9,337 nt of DNA from Candidatus Methanogaster sp. UBA203 (GTDB taxonomy: Archaea; Halobacteriota; Methanosarcinia; Methanosarcinales; Methanogasteraceae), in contig DASC01000066.1 in the NCBI GenBank assembly GCA_002503595.1, positions 1 through 9,337 on the forward strand. The letters run 5' to 3'. The notes beneath the pieces are model-generated. The model saw nothing but the letters and a program-made list of their open reading frames with translations. It was not told the DNA's origin and made no database searches. Shown here in pieces: positions 6,154-9,337 of this stretch; the stretch's first letter is position 1, and each line of letters opens with the position of its first letter. Position numbers and translations under genes: made by a program.

Positions 6154-6713
6154 AGATTCTTCTGATGGGGCACCCCAACGTCGGCAAAAGCGTCTTTTTC
6201 AACCGCCTGACCGGAGCGAACGTCACCGAGTCGAATTATCCCGGAACAACGGTCGATTACACGAAAGGTTGGATGAAGATCGAAGGCGGGGATGTCGAGA
6301 TCGTGGATGTGCCAGGGACGTTTTCTCTTGACCCGAAGGACAGGGCAGAGGAGGTCGCTGTCGCGATGCTGCACGAGAACAGGGATGCAAAGGTGATCTC
6401 GGTAATCGATGCATCCAAGATCGAACGCGGGCTATATCTCGCGATGGAGATCATCGAGGAGGGCTATCCTATGGTGATCGCTCTTAACATGCGGGATGTT
6501 GCAGAGGACAAGAACATCGTGATCGATGCTGACAGGTTAGAGCGGATTCTTGGCATTCCTGTGGTTTCGACCGTCGCAATCGCAGGCGAAGGGATCAAAG
6601 AACTTGTATCGAGACTTAAAGAGGCGAAACCTGTCAATGTGGATGATATCATCGCAAATGCTGCGAACGCTTCAGATACCACAGGCGCGGCAGACGCAGG
6701 AGGTGCGGCATGA
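6150..6713 (+). CDS. feoB: FeoB G-domain protein (split FeoB, N-terminal part)
   Basis: This 187-aa cytoplasmic protein is the GTPase half of the ferrous iron transporter FeoB. G1 GHPNVGKS is at 7-14, G2 threonines at 33-34 (NYPGTTVDY), G3 DVPG at 53-56, G4 NMRD at 113-116 and G5 VSTVA at 139-143; all nucleotide-binding motifs are intact. Full-length FeoB continues through a helical S domain into a membrane permease, but here the gene stops after about 45 residues past G5, with a low-complexity Ala/Gly/Asp/Asn tail. The permease follows as a separate gene in another frame (ATGA overlap). A perfect GGAGGTGA SD 4 nt before the ATG implies strong translation. The tail carries the SD of the next gene. 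The split is clean, with no sign of decay on either side, so I regard it as a natural two-subunit FeoB. Confidence 0.93.
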   Translation: MKILLMGHPNVGKSVFFNRLTGANVTESNYPGTTVDYTKGWMKIEGGDVEIVDVPGTFSLDPKDRAEEVAVAMLHENRDAKVISVIDASKIERGLYLAMEIIEEGYPMVIALNMRDVAEDKNIVIDADRLERILGIPVVSTVAIAGEGIKELVSRLKEAKPVNVDDIIANAANASDTTGAADAGGAA

Positions 6714-7945
6714 AACTGAACACTGGAGAGCGATGGGACCTGATCGACAGGATATCAAAGGAGACCGTGACGTTCGGCGCGTATCGGCACACGCTTAAGG
6801 ATGCGATCGGGGAACTCACGGTCAAGCCGATGACCGGCATCCCTGTTGCGATCGCGGTTATGTACGGTTTCTGGAGCGTATTCGGTTCGTTTGCAGGATT
6901 TTTCACAGACGGATTCTTTGTCAGACTCTTTGATGCGTACTGGCTGCCATGGCTCCAGGAAGTATTCCCGGGGCAGGGTGAGTGGCTATATGCCATCATG
7001 GTCGATACAGGCGGAATCGAGAGCGGAGAGTTTGTGCTTTCTAGTAACTGTCTGGAGTCGTTTGGCGTCCTGACATCAGGGCTCTTCGTTGCAATCGGCG
7101 TCGTTCTGCCTGCGATAATCATATTCTACCTGATGCTTGCGCTTCTGGAGGATATCGGATACATGCCACGACTCGCTGTTCTTCTCGACACGGTGCTGCA
7201 CAGGGTCGGTCTGCACGGATATGCGATCGTGCCAACGATCCTCTCGCTCGGGTGCAATGTGCCGGGTGTTACTGCGACAAGAATCCTTGAGACGAAGAAG
7301 CAGCGGTTCATCATGATGACGCTCCTTGCCATATTCATCCCCTGCGGTGCACAGATCGGGATCATGCAGGATGTGGTGCCTGATCTGATGGGCTGGATTC
7401 TGCTCTATCTGATCATCGGGTACTTCGTCTTCGGTTATATCTTAAACAAGATCGTTCCCGGAAAAGCTCCTGAGTTTCTGATCGATGTGCCGCCGTACCG
7501 GAGACCGCTGCTCTCAAATATCGGAAAGAAGGTGGGCGGCAGGGTCAGGGGCTTCTTCGTGGTTGCGATCCCTTTCGTACTGCTCGGCTGCGCTATCGTG
7601 GGCGTTCTCTACCAGCTCGGAGTCATCCAGTTCCTGGGTGATACGCTCGCTCCAGTCTTTGTCGGCTGGTTCGGCGTGCCAAAAGAGACTGCAGGTCCGC
7701 TCATCGCCGCGTTCCTCAGAAAAGACCTTGCGGTTGCGCAACTTTCCGCAATCACTATGACTCCATATCAGATGATCACAGCCGTCGTGCTCGTCTCGAT
7801 CTACTTCCCGTGCGTTGCAACGTTTGCGATGATGCTGAAAGAGGGTTGGAAAGAGCTGATTGGATCGCTGGCTGTTCTTGCAGTGGTCGTATTCACTTAT
7901 GGCGGACTGATACACCTGATAGGGATACTTCTGGGGGTGGCATAG
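6710..7945 (+). CDS. feoB: FeoB membrane permease (split FeoB, C-terminal part)
   Basis: The 411-aa protein is the membrane half of FeoB. A roughly 40-residue cytoplasmic start (ERWDLIDRISKETV) matches the end of the FeoB helical linker just before TM1. Helices follow at about 42-66, 120-147, 199-215, 226-246, 279-304, 352-373 and 385-408. The first Gate domain has SLGCNVPGVTATR at 179-191 and IPCGAQIGI at 210-218; the second has GPLIAAFLRKDL at 329-340 and FPCVATFA at 366-373. Cysteines 182, 212 and 368 match positions conserved in FeoB Gate and pore regions. It has its own ATG and a GGAGGTG SD 4 nt upstream, within the end of the G-domain gene. It imports Fe(II), presumably with the separate GTPase bound at the cytoplasmic side. 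The stop codon directly abuts the next ATG. Confidence 0.94.
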   Translation: MKLNTGERWDLIDRISKETVTFGAYRHTLKDAIGELTVKPMTGIPVAIAVMYGFWSVFGSFAGFFTDGFFVRLFDAYWLPWLQEVFPGQGEWLYAIMVDTGGIESGEFVLSSNCLESFGVLTSGLFVAIGVVLPAIIIFYLMLALLEDIGYMPRLAVLLDTVLHRVGLHGYAIVPTILSLGCNVPGVTATRILETKKQRFIMMTLLAIFIPCGAQIGIMQDVVPDLMGWILLYLIIGYFVFGYILNKIVPGKAPEFLIDVPPYRRPLLSNIGKKVGGRVRGFFVVAIPFVLLGCAIVGVLYQLGVIQFLGDTLAPVFVGWFGVPKETAGPLIAAFLRKDLAVAQLSAITMTPYQMITAVVLVSIYFPCVATFAMMLKEGWKELIGSLAVLAVVVFTYGGLIHLIGILLGVA

Positions 7946-8428
7946 ATGGCTGAACAATCAGCCGGTGGAGCGATCTACTTTGCCATACTCGGCATCGTAA
8001 CAACAGCATTCGGACTTGCAGACCTGCTCGTAACAGCCAGCGGAAGCGAGTTTGCGTACGGAGGGATCCTTGAGATACCGGGCGACATATTCAGAGGCGG
8101 CTGGGGCGGGATCATCCTGCTCTTTGCAGGAATCTTCTACCTTTCAGGCATCAGGAACTTTGATGATATCCACCAGTTTGCAAAGGTCGTGATGGCAAGC
8201 ATCCTGATCTGGGTCGTAGCAGGGTGCGACATCTTTGCGATGATCACGGAATCCATACCGAGCTCTTCAGAAGAGACCGGACCATGGTTCAACACGCTTC
8301 CGGACTTTATTGCGGCGTACGCACCGCCTTATGCGCCAGCCGTGCTCTTGCTGCCGTTCTCGCTTGTGGTGATCTATTATATCCGCAAGAGAGCGTCAGG
8401 GGAAGAGGGGAGCGGGAATTCATCATGA
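7946..8428 (+). CDS. Four-TM orphan protein in the feo operon
   Basis: I do not recognise this 160-aa protein. Four hydrophobic segments (about 9-30, 52-70, 79-100, 128-147) predict four membrane helices. A Gly-rich loop lies at 38-55, a single Cys at 94 in VAGCDIF, and an acidic/Ser loop at 102-112 (ESIPSSSEETG). The C-terminus is short, charged and Ser/Gly-rich. The ATG starts immediately after the feoB stop, with a GGGGGTGG SD inside feoB. The stop overlaps the ATG of the FeoC-like gene (ATGA). Such tight coupling on both sides suggests it is made in proportion to the permease and may be an accessory subunit or stabiliser of the split transporter. That role is inferred from position only. 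Confidence 0.85.
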   Translation: MAEQSAGGAIYFAILGIVTTAFGLADLLVTASGSEFAYGGILEIPGDIFRGGWGGIILLFAGIFYLSGIRNFDDIHQFAKVVMASILIWVVAGCDIFAMITESIPSSSEETGPWFNTLPDFIAAYAPPYAPAVLLLPFSLVVIYYIRKRASGEEGSGNSS

Positions 8429-8688
8429 GCAGAATGGAGGAGGTTCTGTCAAGAATCGAGAACGGAACCACCCTTCGTTCGATCGTCAGGGAGCTTGCCA
8501 TGAACCGGTCCACGCTCCTGGCGATGATCGAATTTATGGTGGACGAGCAGTATCTGGAGCGGGTAGACATGCAATGCTCCTGCTCGACCTCGAATCTGTG
8601 TGAACAGTGTCAGTGCAGCAGCGCTGACACCGATCGCGGGACGGCGATGTATGCATTGACCCCGAAGGGGCTCAGGTTCATTTCATGA
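8425..8688 (+). CDS. FeoC-like winged-helix protein with Cys cluster
   Basis: The 87-aa protein has an N-terminal helix-turn-helix of the FeoC/winged-helix type (MEEVLSRIENGTTLRSIVRE, then a recognition-like helix MNRSTLLAMIEFMVDEQYLE). A Cys-rich wing follows, with cysteines at 51, 53, 59, 62 and 64 (C-x-C-x5-C-x2-C-x-C), and then a short end with ALTPKGLRFI typical of winged-helix regulators. Bacterial FeoC proteins carry four Cys that can bind an oxygen-sensitive Fe-S cluster and protect or regulate FeoB. The fifth Cys and the spacing differ here, so equivalence is probable rather than proven. I start it at the ATG at 8425 overlapping the previous stop; the frame is open further upstream but that would overlap the four-TM gene. 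It is the last gene of the operon. Confidence 0.82.
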   Translation: MSRMEEVLSRIENGTTLRSIVRELAMNRSTLLAMIEFMVDEQYLERVDMQCSCSTSNLCEQCQCSSADTDRGTAMYALTPKGLRFIS

Positions 8689-8706
8689 ATTTTCGTTAAC
8701 GAAAAT
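8689..8706. promoter_or_regulatory. Perfect 18-bp palindrome after the FeoC-like gene
   Basis: ATTTTCGTTAACGAAAAT is perfectly symmetric and starts at the base after the feoC-like stop. It sits just upstream of the presumed TATA (TGTTAAAGG, 8706-8714) of the repressor gene, so it overlaps the BRE position. It is not followed by a T-run, which makes an operator more likely than a terminator. Confidence 0.6.
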
Positions 8707-8713
8707 GTTAAAG

Positions 8714-8733
8714 GTAATAGGGTACCCTAATAC
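8714..8733. promoter_or_regulatory. Operator-like palindrome before the DtxR-family gene
   Basis: GTAATAGGGTACCCTAATAC is a 20-bp inverted repeat with nine of ten pairs matching, centred between 8723 and 8724. It lies directly between the TATA-like element near 8709 and the repressor ATG at 8739, where a bound repressor would block transcription. It contains TAGGGTAC and a CCTAA half-site, both also present at the feo promoter. Confidence 0.65.
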
Positions 8734-8738
8734 TAACC

Positions 8739-9197
8739 ATGCTATCCCGAAAAGCCGAAGATTACCTTGAAGCGATCCTCAATATCACGGAAGAGAAGGG
8801 ACATTCCAGGATAAAGGACATCGCAATTACTCTGGATGTTAGACCGCCAAGCGTTATCGAAATGATGAAAAAACTCGATAAAAAAAAGTTTGTTACCTAC
8901 CGGAAATATGATGGCGTGACACTGACCGAACGGGGGCGGGAGGTTGCGTCGATCATAAAGGACCGACACGATACCATCAAAGCATTCTTAAAGATCATTA
9001 GTGTTCCTGAACAGATTGCAGAGAGGGATGCATGTACAATGGAGCATGAACTGGACTCAATAACGACGAAACAGATCAAAAATCTGGTAAATTTTGTAAA
9101 GACCGCGCCAGAGTACCCTCAGTGGCTTGAACATTTTGAAGAGTTCTGCACAACAGGGGAGCATCCATGCGAGGGGAGGGAGCGGGGATCGAAGTAG
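8739..9197 (+). CDS. DtxR/MntR-family metal-dependent repressor
   Basis: This 152-aa protein is the short, two-domain form of the family (no SH3/FeoA-like third domain). The N-terminal winged helix runs from 1 to about 70: SRKAEDYLEAIL, the HTH IKDIAITLDVRPPSVIEMMKKLDKK, and the wing VTYRKYDGVTLTERG. The dimer/metal domain follows. Counting residues gives D8, E11, H77, C99, E102 and H103, that is, the MntR primary ligands except that MntR E99 is Cys as in DtxR. Two further Cys (137, 144) lie near the C-terminus. The gene follows the feo operon after 50 nt with its own TATA-like element and no SD, so probably a near-leaderless transcript. Family knowledge and position suggest Fe(II)- or Mn(II)-dependent repression of feo and of itself. 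The end is rich in charged residues with no sign of truncation. Confidence 0.92.
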   Translation: MLSRKAEDYLEAILNITEEKGHSRIKDIAITLDVRPPSVIEMMKKLDKKKFVTYRKYDGVTLTERGREVASIIKDRHDTIKAFLKIISVPEQIAERDACTMEHELDSITTKQIKNLVNFVKTAPEYPQWLEHFEEFCTTGEHPCEGRERGSK

Positions 9198-9258
9198 GAA
9201 GATATCCTCGCCCAAAATCGTACATGTTCAATAAGTTGTGGCGATTTACCGCGGAGAG

Positions 9259-9332
9259 CACTGTCTAAAAATCCGAGTGTTTTATCACCGCGGTCTGCGA
9301 AGCAGTACCGAAGGCCGAACGCGGAGGGCGCA
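9259..9332. repeat. Dispersed repeat copy B, right of the feo block, inverted
   Basis: This is the reverse complement of 5470-5543 with four differences in 74 bases. Immediately to its left TTTACCGCGGAG (9245-9256) repeats the outer arm seen near 5397-5408. The rest of 9198-9337 contains no gene; the element probably continues beyond the window edge (GCGCAGAG at the end). Confidence 0.8.
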
Positions 9333-9337
9333 GAGGT

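Noticed and set aside
6649..7122. 157-aa minus-strand frame opposite the FeoB genes
   Set aside because: It is an antisense shadow of the G-domain end and permease start, Ser/Pro/Thr-rich without family resemblance.
8224..8424. Longer N-terminus for the FeoC-like protein
   Set aside because: It would overlap the four-TM gene by 200 nt; the ATG at 8425 gives the ATGA coupling and the normal FeoC length.
8689..8706. Terminator hairpin for the feo operon
   Set aside because: The palindrome has only a 9-bp AT-rich arm without a loop and no following T-run; its place at the next promoter favours an operator.

Overview
The window looks archaeal, most likely an anaerobic euryarchaeon of the methanogen / ANME / Syntrophoarchaeia type. 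Four things point that way: a DUF234-type archaeal ATPase, a DUF99 protein (a mostly archaeal family), several genes that lack a Shine-Dalgarno (SD) but have a TATA-like element about 25 nt upstream of the start (leaderless style), and perfect GGAGGTGA-type SDs inside an operon. The exact lineage cannot be fixed from sequence alone.

Left part (about 1-4250): an accessory, partly decayed region. It holds a 5'-partial AAA/SMC-like ATPase running off the left edge (minus strand), a broken ABC-transporter ATPase remnant with at least two frameshifts (plus), an intact DUF234 ATPase with a PD-(D/E)XK-like C-terminus (minus) whose GTG start sits inside a tandem palindrome, an AT-rich orphan five-TM protein with an extracytoplasmic C-terminal domain (minus), a stretch with no convincing gene, and a doubtful 96-aa ORF. 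Base composition swings between AT-rich and moderate, as expected for acquired DNA.

Middle part (4259-5300, minus): moaC (molybdenum cofactor synthesis) followed by a DUF99 gene that overlaps it by 41 nt and has its own SD, a small conserved operon.

Right part (5588-9197, plus): an iron-uptake block, feoA-feoA-feoB(G domain)-feoB(membrane domain)-four-TM orphan-feoC-like, with overlapping or abutting genes, followed by a DtxR/MntR-family metal-dependent repressor gene with its own promoter. FeoB is split into two proteins just before the membrane domain. The orphan four-TM protein sits between the permease and the FeoC-like protein and may be an extra Feo component. Palindromes and TTAGG/CCTAA or TAGGGTAC elements lie at the feo and repressor promoters, suggesting iron-responsive repression and autoregulation. 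The same TAGGGTAC octamer also occurs at the promoter of the orphan membrane gene at 2646-3551. The whole feo-repressor block is bracketed by two inverted copies of a roughly 74-bp repeat (5470-5543 and 9259-9332).
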